A DNA stretch of 64,000 bases from Sycobia sp. Sy_11 (lineage: Eukaryota > Arthropoda > Insecta > Hymenoptera > Epichrysomallidae): contig JACCIC010000038.1 in assembly GCA_018907035.1 (NCBI GenBank), positions 3,347,001-3,411,000 on the forward strand, given 5' to 3'. The notes under the pieces are model-generated. The model searched no databases. It was not told the DNA's origin and worked only from the letters and a program-made list of their open reading frames with translations. The translations under genes were made by a program, and so were the position numbers. Positions 13,341 to 25,990 of the stretch are shown here, piece after piece (the stretch's first letter is position 1; the number at the start of each line of letters is the position of its first letter).

Positions 13341-14220
13341 GTCGTGCTAGCTTTTAGCGAGTAATAAGTGTCTTCCTATAGAGCGACGTATTCACCATAT
13401 TTTTTTGTGCAAAGGTGTATAAGCTTCGAAAGAAAAAGTATAGAAAAGGAAGAATGGAGAACCGATTCTATAAAAAACGCCGCAGCCTCGGGATTTTAGG
13501 TATTTCGAAAGACTTTTGGAATTTGGATCCAAGAGATAATAATTCACCATAAATTTAAAGCCATTCTTCTTCCTTTGCTCTTCACAAATTTCGATACAAT
13601 TAAACTATTTCTATATAGTTTAATTTTAATAGTTGCTCCTACGTGGATTGAGTAGAAAGTGCTTTCATTTAAAAAAATTATGAGCAAATATTATATATTA
13701 TTGCAAATTGTAATTTATTGTATTCTTTATTGATCTTTATTCTTCATATTGTTCACAGTCTCGAGCAAATTCATCAAACGCTGAGAAATGAAAATATTTT
13801 AAATGTTTTGCAAGTAAAGCTTCTAAATTACATTATAACAAAATTTATGGACATGTTTAATCAACATTTGCTTGAAATCCTGCAGAAATGTAGAAAAGAG
13901 ACTAAAAAAGGGCGTGATTAACTAAATATTTCAATAATTAGAATTTACATATAACATAACTATTGATAATGAAATACTTTTTTCTCAATCGGTAAAAATG
14001 GACTTTAACAGCCCCTAAAACATTGTTTACTTCAATAATTGAATTGTCCAACGAAATCTATAACACGTTAATGTAACGGACGATCCACTTTCGTAAGAAG
14101 CCGAAAGGATTTGCAGAAAACCCAATACACTAGATTCAAAATTTCTGTTTCGATGTAAGGACGTACCTATCATCAACACTGACGGAAGCGTCGACGGGTT
14201 TAGCCGAAATAATTATTCAC
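13340..14220. other. AT-rich DNA, no gene seen
   Basis: Contains a perfect 10-bp hairpin, ATTAAACTAT at 13599-13608 pairing with 13615-13624 across a 6-base loop. There is no coding signal. Confidence 0.55.
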
Positions 14221-14582
14221 GTTGGTGGCTGTATATACAGGACTTGTACGTGTGGAGAGCGCTCGATAAATAAATGTCTCACCGAGCGAATATTTTGCAA
14301 TCGCTTTTAAGAATCGGCGCAGTGGCGCCCCGTCGGCGTTTCCCCGAATCAAGCTCACCCGAGGAGAGCGTCGATAAATCCTCGCGCGCCGGGCAATATC
14401 GCGCGCGTCAAAGTCGAGGCGCGCGCGGATGAAAAAAATACGGCGCGGCCGGCGCCCGAGGGGGTGGGCGAAAGTTTCGTAAAACTCTTACGTAAACGCG
14501 ATTCGTCAATCAAACTCCATCGGGGTTAGGCTGGGACTTATAAATAAAATTGCTGGTAGGCCACCCTTCCTACCAGGGAGCC

Positions 14583-14585
<3 letters not shown>

Positions 14586-14639
<54 letters not shown>

Positions 14640-14788
14640 TCTCTCGGGCGACGCAGTTGATTTATGGATCGAAGTCAGTCTCGGCCGAATGACGAGATAA
14701 ATCATTAGACTGCGCCGCGACGCGTATATAAAAACGTCAGTACACGCGCGAGCGTGAGCTGGGACTCGAGCTCTGCAACTCCTCTCTC

Positions 14789-14821
<33 letters not shown>
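14586..14821. repeat. Two (CT)n tracts (14586-14636, 14790-14821)
   Basis: Two near-perfect CT runs about 150 bases apart. Confidence 0.97.
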
Positions 14822-14823
<2 letters not shown>

Positions 14824-15028
14824 CCCCATCTCGGTGACGAACAAAGCGGTAATTTTCGACTGTGAAAAAGCGAAGGAGCAAAGGAAAAAAAGCCCAACAC
14901 CGCCGTTACCACTGCTACCACCGCGACTGTGTATGCGCCCTTGATGGACGCGAGGCACACACCTAATATATGTATGTGTATATCATATATATAAATGTAT
15001 ATGTGTATAATGTATATAAATATACATG

Positions 15029-15065
15029 GCGCGCGCGCGCGCGCGTGTGTGTGTGCGTGTGTGTG
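15029..15065. repeat. (GC)n(GT)n alternating tract
   Basis: GC dinucleotides pass into GT dinucleotides. This alternating purine-pyrimidine sequence is prone to Z-DNA. Confidence 0.97.
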
Positions 15066-15231
15066 AATACACGTGTGCCAGTCATATCGTAGAAAGCTGC
15101 TCGAGCCTATCTAAGGGGTGATTTCTAATTTATGAGGCTGGGGCGACGTGATGAACAGACGTCATAAAGCATGTCGCGCCCGCGCGCGCTGCCTACCCAC
15201 CACTTCGCGTACGCCCCCTGTTATCGCGGGT

Positions 15232-15235
<4 letters not shown>

Positions 15236-15267
<32 letters not shown>

Positions 15268-15491
15268 CCGCCTTATATATGCCGTCGAACGCTTGCCTCG
15301 CCGTACCGTCCGACTTTGCCACGCGGAGCTGCCCCGTAACCACCCTCTCTTTTTCCTACGACTTCCACCACCCACAACTACCCCGCACCGCACCTCGTGT
15401 GATTTGTGGTGCCTCTCGAATTCTTTCCGCGGGCCTCTCCCTTTCTCTATTCCTCCTGTTACCCTACCTACGCCCTATCCCGCCTTCGCCC

Positions 15492-15550
<59 letters not shown>
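15236..15550. repeat. (CT)n at 15236-15265 and (AT)n at 15498-15550
   Basis: Two perfect dinucleotide tracts flanking a pyrimidine-rich stretch. Confidence 0.97.
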
Positions 15551-15552
<2 letters not shown>

Positions 15553-16560
15553 GGTTTTTTACTTTTATATTTTTTTCTGTAGTTAAGAGTTACTATTTGA
15601 AACTTTTTTTTGAACCTTTCACAGTTCTTTACGAGATTTAGATCAAATTTTATGATTTTTTTGTTACATTATGAATCGGCCAAGATGAAAAATAATATAC
15701 CAACCTTGTAGAATAAGTGAATCGTTCATTTATATGGACTGAGTTAGGGAAGTGCGCCTGATACAACTCATGAATAAAGGAATATTTAAATATAAATTTC
15801 TTGTAAGTATCGTTTAAATTTATATAATAAATTCTTGTCAATCTATAAGTGTACTTTCGTTTTTTCTATAGATGAATAATTTTAGCACTTCAAATCAGTT
15901 CTACCATGTGGCATTAGATGTCGATCTACATTTTTTCTAATATTACCTTAAAGTAACTATATTCTCAATTATTAATACCAGGAAATTATTTAAATTAAGA
16001 CATCCAACATTTAGATTATACTATGGATGAAAGTGGATTTTAATTAGTAGATAACTCTATCGATTCTACAGTTGATGCTTACATGTAGTACGTTAAAATG
16101 TTTTAGTTTTTTTTAAATATTTTATCCACAATTATAGAGTAGTTTTAAATTATTTCATTTATAATTCTTCGTGTAGTTATAAGTAGATTCTCCTCGATAT
16201 TTTAACTTACTCGTTACACGAACCTTCATACTCACGAGATAAGAAATATACATTTGTATGTATCTTATGTGAAGTAATCGGAATTTTTCAAATAAGTGAA
16301 GACTCGAATAAATGAACACGCCTTGGGATATTTTCTTATATTCCTGAAAGTTGCGAATGCTACTATCACGTCACGATCGATAATGATGCATTGATTTTTT
16401 AAGCTAAAAGAAGTCTTTATATAGAAGCTTATATTCTGCTCAGTACCCAATTCGTATCTTACGGTCATGTAGTACGCGAGGGAATACGAGGGTAAATTTT
16501 GAGCTGTGCACTAATATTTTCTCTATACATATAAGTTGCATCGCGCTTATATATCTATAA
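15551..16560. other. AT-rich DNA, no gene seen
   Basis: Nothing recognisable. Confidence 0.6.
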
Positions 16561-17200
16561 AGTGATAAATTCCATCCGCATCAATTCCTTCTGCATTATT
16601 ACTCCGACTCGTGTTTCTCTTCTCACCAGCACCACCACCACCGCCCCGCCCCACTCTCCTGCGAGGCAAAAGCCATTCTCCCCCATCCCCCCTCCTCCTG
16701 CGACCCTTCGTCGAGTCTCTCTCTCCCTCGGCCCGCTTCTTCTTTTGCTAGAGGTATTATATTATGCGAAATACACCAGCAGCAGCGGTAGCATGCGATG
16801 AGCGGCGGTCCCAGTCCTACTCCCCCACGCGCAGCCTCGCCGTTGAACTTTCGCCTCCGTTGTATAGGTTCCTTTCGACTTCCTGTCCCATTACGTGTCT
16901 TACGCAACGTCTTTGGCCATTCATTCGTGAGCCGAGGAGAGGGACATTAGCGGCCCTCTTCCGCCGACGGGGCTCCTCCGAATTTTACGAGCGAGAGCTG
17001 CGCGGCCCGCGCCTCCGACTGTATATAACGTTTCTGTCATGTTATTGATTTCGTGCCGTCAAATATCCTGTATAAGCGCGCGCGTGCTGCTGCTGTTGTT
17101 GCTACCGCTAGCGGTGCCGATGCTTCGCCAAGAAAGCGCCTCGGTTCGCACGGCAATATAACCGCCAAGCTGTAGTATTATCCCGTTGTTGCTGGATTTC
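16560..17200. other. GC-rich island, no gene seen
   Basis: Pyrimidine-rich then CpG-rich, with a run of GCTGCTGCTGTTGTTGC near 17090 that translates as polyleucine. There is no ATG-led frame around that polyleucine. Confidence 0.45.
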
Positions 17201-18570
17201 AATTACACGACGGGAAACGAATATAGACGACAAGCAAGAAATATGAGTAATATTCGCTCTATCTGAAAGTATAAGCTCCTGCGAAATTAGCGAGAGAGAT
17301 GTGATTCTCGAATCGCGGTAAAAACCGCTGAAAAAAAATTCGCTGATAGTTTTTATAGAATTTTTTTCAGCCCACGCTTACAGCCCGTTATGCTCGATCG
17401 AAACGAGCAGACCAATTTTCGACCCCTTCCGTTCTATACAATAATTTTAGTACGCATGCTTATTATAAATCTTGTGCTTGTCATAAATCTTCATTTGAAA
17501 GACGAATAAATAATTTAAACTATTTTCATTAAAATCTACTTTTTTACAACATAAATTTAAATCTGGAATAATATTATCTGTAAGGACTTCGGGTCAAGAA
17601 AATTCAGTAACCATGTCTTCGAACATAAATTGAAAATTCTTAAAATGTCCTTCTGCTTCATATCAGTTAATCTAATTAAACGTAACGAAAACAAAGGAAC
17701 TCAACGAAAAATGTTATTTCTATTAAGTTTCCTATATATGAATTACCAATTTTTTACGCACATTATATTTCATTGGTCCATATTTTTTCTTCTATTTATT
17801 GTTCTATTTAATATCTTTCACATAGTGTAAGCATAGTTAAAACCAACTACTTCATCATTTTCATAATAATCTATTTCTTTCTATTAAATATATATTGTAT
17901 TATATTTTACAGTATAATAAATAGTTTTTCAACCATAAATCTATTTCTCTTTTTAAAAATAAGAAGAATAAATTTTTTCACACTTGTCTGTTAATTTCTA
18001 ACGATTTCTGTGATATTACAAGATTAATTTTTTCTTCAAAACGATTGAGCTTATTTAAATTTTTTAAAAGTGTTTAATAATTTTAAAAAAATACTGAAAT
18101 AGGACGTCGTTTTTACCGTTCGAACCGTGCACGCATTCAAGAAACTGTTTTTTCGTACAAGTCTCGTAACAGATTGGGATGTTAATTCATTCTTTCATTT
18201 GCCATTTCACATGATTTAAAGATGCCGACTGAAGATATAGAAGAACTAGTACTTTTTACCGAATATGTCCATTCCGATTTGATATTCGCATTATTTTGGA
18301 ATATTTCAATGTGTAGAAATTCTGGTTACTTTGAATCATCTATTTTTTAGAAATATATTTACCACATATCGTCCAATAATTTATTTACGTTTTTTATCAT
18401 GATTTCTAATTCTTGAAAAAAATTATCGGATTGAACAGATGATTGAAAAAAGGAAAATTTTTTGAAAGAAGAGTGATTAATTAAAATAAATTCAAAAAAT
18501 TCTTCTGCTGTATCAATAAATTTGGCTTAAACTTTTTTCAACTCGGCGAATCAAAATTATAGGCATTGCA
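17200..18570. other. AT-rich DNA with one hairpin
   Basis: GCTGAAAAAAAATTC (17327-17341) pairs with GAATTTTTTTCAGC (17358-17371). Apart from this inverted repeat I see nothing. Confidence 0.55.
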
Positions 18571-18579
18571 TATTTGCGC

Positions 18580-18639
18580 ATCTCTCTCCCTCTCTCCCTC
18601 TCTCTCTCCCTCTCTCTCTCTCTCCCTCTCTCTCCCTCC

Positions 18640-18715
<76 letters not shown>
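18580..18715. repeat. Compound (CT)n(AT)n microsatellite
   Basis: About 90 bases of CT with CCC interruptions run directly into about 43 bases of AT. Confidence 0.98.
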
Positions 18716-18719
<4 letters not shown>

Positions 18720-19245
18720 TTTATCTATGCTTGCATTCACGAGTGATCCGAATCCGCGGATCTTATTGTAACCCCTCTCCCCTCACGGCCCCGCAGAGCA
18801 AGGAACTAGAATTCAGGACTGGCCGCTCAGGTCGCTCTCGATGTACACTTGTTTGACTTGTTCGTGCATTATATATATATATATATATTAATAAACCCGT
18901 GGAGGCGGAGAAGGGAGTACGATATCGATTGGTCGTGCACGTCGACAGCAATGGGTCGCTTTGTGCTGGCCTCTCAGGCGGAGGAGAAAGTCGTCCCGGC
19001 ACGGTCCTGTTTTTGTCTATGTACACGCGTGCTTGTGTATGTGCGAGCGCACGCGTATTATGTATGTATATAGAAATATGTAATATGTCTACATAAGACT
19101 CGTACACTCGTTTATAAGTGCAGTAGTAGTACATCGAACGTGGGAGGGGAAAATAGGGTAAGGAGGCAGAGGGGATAAAACTACTTGATACAGAGGATTG
19201 AGCAGACGATTCTGGTCTCCGCAACAAAATCCATGAATATTGATG

Positions 19246-19246
<1 letters not shown>
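18716..19246. other. Mixed DNA, no gene seen
   Basis: Small CpG-rich patches with a short (AT)n at 18868-18889. No gene-like frame. Confidence 0.55.

Positions 19247-19293
<47 letters not shown>
19247..19293. repeat. (AT)n microsatellite
   Basis: Uninterrupted AT run. Confidence 0.98.
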
Positions 19294-19298
<5 letters not shown>

Positions 19299-19814
19299 CA
19301 TTATATATCTATACAAACAGAGAAAACGTAAAAATCCCATAGAACTTGCTCGGGTGTTGGGTCTGCCTTTTTTTCATTTTGCGATTTAATTTTACCCAAG
19401 TACGGGTATACGTACCTATGACAGCTTTTGCGCAAGGTTAGTACATAGTGAAATAAGGACAGTCTCTTTCGTCCTTGCTTTACTGAACAATGTTTAATTT
19501 TTCTTCTCGAGCAAGAGCTTCAAATAAAACTACGATGTAAATCGCGGATATACCGGAGTATGAAACGATCGAAATAGGGGGGCCTCTAGCTTTTTTCAAT
19601 TTTTCTTTGATTAGGTAATTCACTCAGTATAGTTCCCCGTTATAAACGTGCGCTCACTGACTGGCAGTCTGGTTTTGAATACTGCATTAACAGGTATTGA
19701 CGACGAAGGTATTTATAAAGATTGATCATTTATTATGAAGTCGCGGCGGCCGTCGACGTGCTGTCGTCATGGTCTTGGAGCGATCGCGCAATTACCATAA
19801 TCACACACAACAAA

Positions 19815-19863
<49 letters not shown>

Positions 19864-21094
19864 GTATGTCTATATATGTATCAAAACAAGCTGTTTCATT
19901 TACATTCGCCGTGCGGCCGTCAGCGCGTGAAATGTTTATCCCAGGCGATGTACCGTTCGATTTTGCGTAAGGAAGAAGCGTGCGAAAAAGAATCGACAAA
20001 TCGCGTCTATGGAGAAGACGCGTAATAAAGGGGAGGGCGCTTAATTAGCGAAAGAGAACGAGAATTGTTTTAACTCGAACTCTACCGGCATGAACGCCAA
20101 CTCGAGAGGGACAAAGGATTAAATAAGCGCTAATTACACTCGGACAGCGGGTTGCTTGGTATATATGTATATACACGCTTTAGCAATTTTTTTCCTTTTC
20201 CTGTTTCCTTTTCGTTTCGATTTTTCAGTCTCGCTATCGCGTTCAGTTTTTTAGGCGTATACTATTATAGATTAGAGGAATTGGGGTGTAGCGTAGTCTA
20301 TATAGATGTTCCTCTTTAATCACTATGTACGTATAGCGATCCAAGAGCGAACGCGTGAATGAAATTGAGGAAGAATATCATCGTCGGTGGATCTGTTTGT
20401 TTTGTTTAATTGAGAAAAGAATAATTTTAGTACGTATATGTAGCACTGCACGAATAATAAAACAAAAGATGATAATGAGAAGATTTAAGATGGTGTGCTA
20501 CATAAACTGTCCAATAAATTATCTTTGAAAGTCAATCATAAATTATAAATAATCTAATCGATTATGAGCTATTCAAGGTGCATCATGCGTTGAAAACATA
20601 ACGGGAACTGGCTCGTTACGCAAACTGCATTTGTCTGATTCACGTAAGCTTTTTTTCTTTTTGTTTTGTTTTATCATAGTAGTCGCACCCAAGCCTAATT
20701 TCTAAACATTAAGCATTGAAAAATTATCTGCATCATGATTATTCAAATTACGCCCTCCTCCATCGTATTCGTTAAAAATGTTTGTCGTTGCCATTGATTT
20801 AGGAAAAAAAAATTGAAAGGGATAAACGATTAAATGCTAATATATAATATACTAAACAAGGCTGAAAGATATACACAATGATTGTTCGGAAGTTTCACAC
20901 GTGTATATATTATGTCAAATCTAAAATACTTATAGCAAACAAAAAATTTACGTAAGCAGTTATTCTGAGAAAAATGATAAATAGTTTTTTTCCAGAAATA
21001 CTCATAAATTTATAATTTTATTTAAAAGATTCTTTACTTTATTCTTTTCGTGATAACTATAATCCTACGATATCTTTAAAGTTTGAAATGCCCA

Positions 21095-21157
<63 letters not shown>

Positions 21158-21731
21158 ATATAGTATAGTATTTCCAATCACTCCAGATTGCTTCTGCTAC
21201 ATTAGGCCTGGAATATAAGCGAACCGTCTTAGTACAGTTAATTAGAATTTTCTTACATTAATAGGACGTAGCACCAGAGGCGAGCTTTGTTCCGAGTCCG
21301 TGACAGCCGTGTTCACGAATAACTATACGCGCATATATAATACACCTGAGAGAGGCCCACCGCGTCATAACTGCTAAGAATCGACGCGTCGCGTTAATGT
21401 AGTCGAGCGCCCACGAACGCCGGACTAGCTTTCGCCAAGGCGTCATAAATTGCGAGAGCGGTTCGAAAAGATAAGAAGGGGATATATACGGATAGCGAGG
21501 CGTGACCAAGGCACCCGACAAATTGACGCGCTCGGTCTATTTTCGCTGTACATAACGAGATGGGCTTTTCTTGCGACGCGTCCATCGAGCCACACCGGGA
21601 TCGGACTAAAAGCAGTTGGAGAAAAGTACGCTACGCTTATGAATCTTCTTGATGTTTATTTGCATTATAATACTAATGCACTCAAATAGAAGTCGATATT
21701 GAAAGAACCTTAAGTTACGATTTCTTAAAAA

Positions 21732-21789
<58 letters not shown>

Positions 21790-22090
21790 ATATATATAAA
21801 CTAATTATTAGCGAATTACCAATGAAATTGACAAAAATATCCGAGAATATATGCATGTATGCGTAGATTAAATGTATAATATTCGACATGAGAAAATCTA
21901 TATTGTATAAAGCATTTTATAAAATGGATTCAATTTGCGTTTACTGTTCAAAGGAAGATTTTCTATTTATTATTTCGTTTTTAAATTTCAATTTGGATAC
22001 AGTGATGATTTGTAATTTGTAAATAATGTTGCTCTATACTTTTTGAAGAAAATTTATTAGACGTGTTTCTATTATCTTTAACATTTGCCT
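19294..22090. other. AT-rich intergenic-type DNA with microsatellites
   Basis: Holds (AT)n at 19820-19860, (AAAT)n at 21094-21160, (AT)n at 21734-21798 and a small GC-richer patch at 21260-21620. No gene or element was recognised. Confidence 0.55.
21094..21160. repeat. (AAAT)n microsatellite
   Basis: Perfect AAAT tetranucleotides, about 16 copies. It is the only long AAAT array in the window. Confidence 0.98.
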
Positions 22091-22099
22091 GAAAAATAT

Positions 22100-23960
22100 T
22101 TTAAGTTGCTATACGGGAACAGGAGTTCTCCTCAAAAACAGGAGTCTCGTAAGCAGTTCTCTTTATTTGGCGATCACAGCATCGAAACGACGATTTGAGG
22201 AAACAAATCCGAGAACGCAACAAGAGCGAAAAAAATCGAGCCCGAGAACTTACGGTGCAAGTGTATATAGAAGTTTGGAGAGGAAGAGGGGAGAGAATGA
22301 AACGACAAAGAAAGTCGCGCAACGCGGATGACCGAGCAGGAGAGGGGCGGGGGAGTTGGCAGTAGCTGGCAGTACCTAAGGGAGTACGAGGGCGAGGTTG
22401 GGAGGGCGGGCGGGGCGGGGCGGGGGGGGGGGGTCGCACAGAGGAGTCGTGGGAGAATAAAGGGGTGGCGGTAGCTGTCGCTCGCCCGGGCATCGAAGGC
22501 AGAGCAGACGTCTTCTGACCCGGCTGGTGGCCTCGACTCGACTCAACCAGACCGTACAACGCCAGCGGTGGCGGTGCAGCCCCGTGGTCGTGGTAGTGCT
22601 GCTGCTGCCGCTGCTGCTGCTGCCGCTGTCGGTGGTGGTATGGTACGGAGTAGTGGTGTACGGAGGTGGATGGCCCACTGCGGCGTATACACGCGTGGCC
22701 GAGCGCGCGGCCAGGACGGGGGTGGCAAAGGGATAACGAAACGCCGCTGCCTCCGCCGCCACTGCAAGGGTGAGCGGAAGCGGCAGAGGGACCGAGGGAG
22801 AGTGGGAAGAAGACGACGCGACGGCGTCGAAACTAGAGTACGTGTGTGTGCGCGCGCGCGCGCGCGTGTGTGCGCATTGCTTTTCAGCGGCAAGGAGGAA
22901 GGTGAAGAAAGGGTGGGGGCGGGAGAGGTGTGAGTGGTCGTCACAGAGAGCGGCCGGTCGGGTTCGATAGGTGGGTGGTGGGTGGGTGGCTGGCTGGCTC
23001 GGGAGCCGAGGGTGACGGCAGGCAAGCGAGCGCGGGCCGCGTTATCGATCCGAGGGAAGCCGAGAGCGAGGGCGAACGAGAGAGGGAGCGGGGGGCCGGG
23101 AGAGGTGGACGAGAGCGAGCGCCCGCCGCGTTTTCTCCTGACGGCTGACGAAGCCGTCACGCGAGACGAGTCGAGACGGACGCGGACGGACGGAGAGGAG
23201 CGGTCGAGGGAGGGTGAAGCTCGCAAGCGGGGCGCGCTCGGGGCTCGGGCGGGGAGGGCGGCAGCCGTCGCCGGCGGCACCCCGCTTTTGTATGGCCGGG
23301 GGCGGGAGAGGAAGGGCGAAAGACGGGATCGCCGCGTTTCTTGCGAAAGGGGGAGGCTTGAATTGTAAAGGGACCAGGAGGATGGAAAAAGAAAGCGCCC
23401 TCCGCCTCTCCGCCGCACCCCGTCCGCTCGCTCTCGATATAGCCCAGACTCGCGGGCGGGAGGGGGACCGGCGAAATGTATGTGAGCGGGAGTTCGCTCG
23501 GCCGCGACTGTGTATCCAACGCTCGAGCGCCGGTGGCCGCTGCAACGAGTGGCCCCGGCTCCTCTGTCCGCCTCGCTTCAACTTTTGCCTCGACTTTTGC
23601 GCGTTTTACTAGGTTTCCGAGGCTATATTTTCAACCCTCCCACTCCCCCTCCCTCTTATATAGCTGAAACTCCAACCCTCCTTCCCTTCCTCGCGCCCGC
23701 TTGGATATATATGTACGATGCTCGCTACTGGGATCTGGCCTTCTCCCACCCGGCCTTTCTCTCACGCTCTTCCTTTATTCTATTCCCCGGCCTTTTTCGT
23801 TTACGCTCGATTCTTCGGGATTCTTTCTCTTATCTACGGCCCGCGCTCGCGAGGGAAGAAGCGGGAAACGGGGAGGGGGGTGCTTAATCGTCGCTGGACT
23901 GTACATTTTTGGGAGATTATTCGAAGCCTGAAGTGGTATACGGGCAGCGGACCACTCTTC
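22100..23960. promoter_or_regulatory. Large CpG island, candidate promoter or 5' exon region
   Basis: This is the longest and most CpG-rich stretch in the window, flanked on both sides by AT-rich DNA. It contains CTG/CCG triplet runs (22590-22640), a GC/GT alternating tract (22849-22875), poly(G) near 22424-22434 and a donor-like AAGG|GTGAGC at 22770. Long frames exist on both strands, including one of 291 codons on the minus strand (22543-23418). They start at GTG, overlap each other and are low-complexity Arg/Pro/Ser or polyalanine, so I do not call a protein. A housekeeping-type or developmental promoter with a long untranslated exon is the best guess. It is not shown by the sequence alone. 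Confidence 0.35.
22849..22875. repeat. (GT)(GC)n(GT) alternating tract
   Basis: Alternating purine-pyrimidine tract within the CpG island. Confidence 0.95.
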
Positions 23961-25160
23961 GTCATTGTCATCTCGCCGAATATAAATCGCGAATAGAATC
24001 ACTTTTTAGAACGGAAAAGTAGGACAAGGAATGGCGCGAATCGATACGTGCAATTGAAATAAGTAATTGGGCGACAATTTAGCTCTGAACTTTATGTTTG
24101 AATCCAAGCGCGTAGTGTAAATTTTCATCTTTTTTCGATCTCCATTCTTTAATTGACCCACATTACTGACAAGTAAGAAGAGCCTGGTCTACAGCTTTAA
24201 TTCGAAAAAGTTGATTTCTATTGCAAGAATTTCAACGAATGTCGACTTTTATGATTCATTCGATCGGAACTTTAAACGCATCTAATCGATTCCTTCAATT
24301 TATTTACATAAAGTAATTTATTATCTTTCACAACAATACATCATTTTGCTCAAAGTATGATATATTACAGTCATTTCGCGCAATATTTTTATATTGTAAA
24401 ATTATTATTAATATTATTAAAATTAATTGTACATTTAATTAATAAGTATTCTGCAGTTATTTTGAGAAACATTAATTTAAATATTAATTTAAACTTGTAA
24501 AAATATTGCCCTGAAATACATCGCATCGAAACATTGCTATAGTAATATAACAGGAATGCTCGGCGATATGTGGCAGAGTAATATTGAATTGTGGCATAAA
24601 AAGTCATTTATGAATATATAAAGCATGCAAAATTGTTCTATTGATATATAATATGCATTATGGTAAACTTATATATAAGTTCACTGACGTGCATATTAAA
24701 TATATTATTTATTTTTTACTTTACTAATGCAATTATTTCTGCACTATTACTGCGTTATTATTGTTTCTAGGACATTTTGATAAATTTTTTATTATTGCTC
24801 CAAAAATTTACGCTTTGGAGAAATTATTAGATGTAGGAATATTTATTTAATTACTAGAAAATTGAGAGTTCATCTGTTTTATTATCGAAGTCTGATCAAT
24901 GATAAATTCAAAAATAGATAAATGTGTGTGTGTATTATTTTTGAATTTCCTGTAAAAATTTAATAATTTATCAAGAAAACTTATAAATGTTATAAAAAAA
25001 CAAGGGAGATTGTTACTTTAGACTTTGCACATTGAACCTCGTTAAGAAACTTGAATTGAGAAATAACATTGAATAAAATTTTTATTCAAATTCAAAATTT
25101 CTCTATAATTCTTTGCTAATCACGGAGAAAAGAAATTAAAGAAAATCAATGAACTTTTCC
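23960..25160. other. AT-rich DNA, no gene seen
   Basis: Nothing recognisable. Confidence 0.6.
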
Positions 25161-25990
25161 CACTGAAATGTTTGGCATTCCCAAGTCCCTGTTCTACGAC
25201 CTCAATCTTATCAGCGTTTCCATTGTCTTCCTCCGATCAGTCCAGCGCATTAGCCAGGTGCGGGACCCTGTTTGTCACCGGCGCGATCTCTGTTGTGATT
25301 TACCTATATATATATATAGAAGACCAAGAATTCACGAGATATATAGGAAAAGAGAGAGAGGGGGGGAGACAGCTGCTGTCTCTCGCATTGAATTATAGAC
25401 TCGCGCAAAACCTTATACGCACCTACCGCGCGCGGCTCTGTCCGCCTTGTCGGGCGGCGCTCGAGCCGGCCAAACACCAAAAGTCACTTAAGGCCTTGTT
25501 CGCTCGGCCTTCCTCACTCCCCCCCCCCCTCCATGGCCCGCATCGTCCGCCGCTGCACCCACGTATACTATATGTATATGCATACATAATACACGCGCGT
25601 GGCTCGCGGCTTAGGCCTTCTTAGGAGCGATATATTACCCTGCGAGCGTGCGCGATGGCTTTCGAATCGGCCGCGCGTCTCGCGCCTCTGCGAGTGCAGC
25701 GCGCGAACTTCTCCGCGTAACTCGTTCCCCCTTCCATTAAATTGTCCACGCGTTCTCCCTGCCCTCGTCCGCGCGTCGATCCGAGTCGGGGCGCGGACGG
25801 GACGCGTCCGGAATTTAAAAGGCTCGATCGCCACGTTGCGAGAGTCGATTTATACGCCCAGTGTGAGAACTGCCAAGCTGTGTTATAGAACTGTCGATAG
25901 AACCCGAGGAGGGGATTCAGAACCGACTTAGCGCTACCGATTCGAAAGTACATACGGAGATGCGTGCGAGGGCCCTGTTTGCACTGCCGA
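25160..25990. other. GC-rich island, no gene seen
   Basis: Starts with less biased DNA containing a 76-codon ATG frame at 25168, which I cannot relate to any family. It becomes CpG-rich from about 25400 and includes a poly(C) run near 25520. Confidence 0.4.

Larger units (their letters stand above)
14220..15490. other. GC-rich island with microsatellites
   Basis: CpG-rich at 14280-14470, followed by (CT)n at 14586-14636, 14790-14821 and 15236-15265. A TATATAAAAA word lies near 14725. No protein-like frame is present; a regulatory role is possible but unproven. Confidence 0.4.

Noticed and set aside
13033..13341. 102-codon ATG frame
   Set aside because: The hydrophobic second half is a polypyrimidine tract and the end is a CA repeat. 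The first half is not recognisable.
22527..22736. Frame with a run of Val/Leu resembling a signal anchor
   Set aside because: It begins at GTG, not ATG, and the hydrophobic run is simply the CTG/GTG triplet repeat.
22543..23418. 291-codon minus-strand frame, the longest in the window
   Set aside because: It starts at GTG, is low-complexity Arg/Ser/Pro with a polyalanine run from CTG triplets, and overlaps plus-strand frames in the same CpG island.
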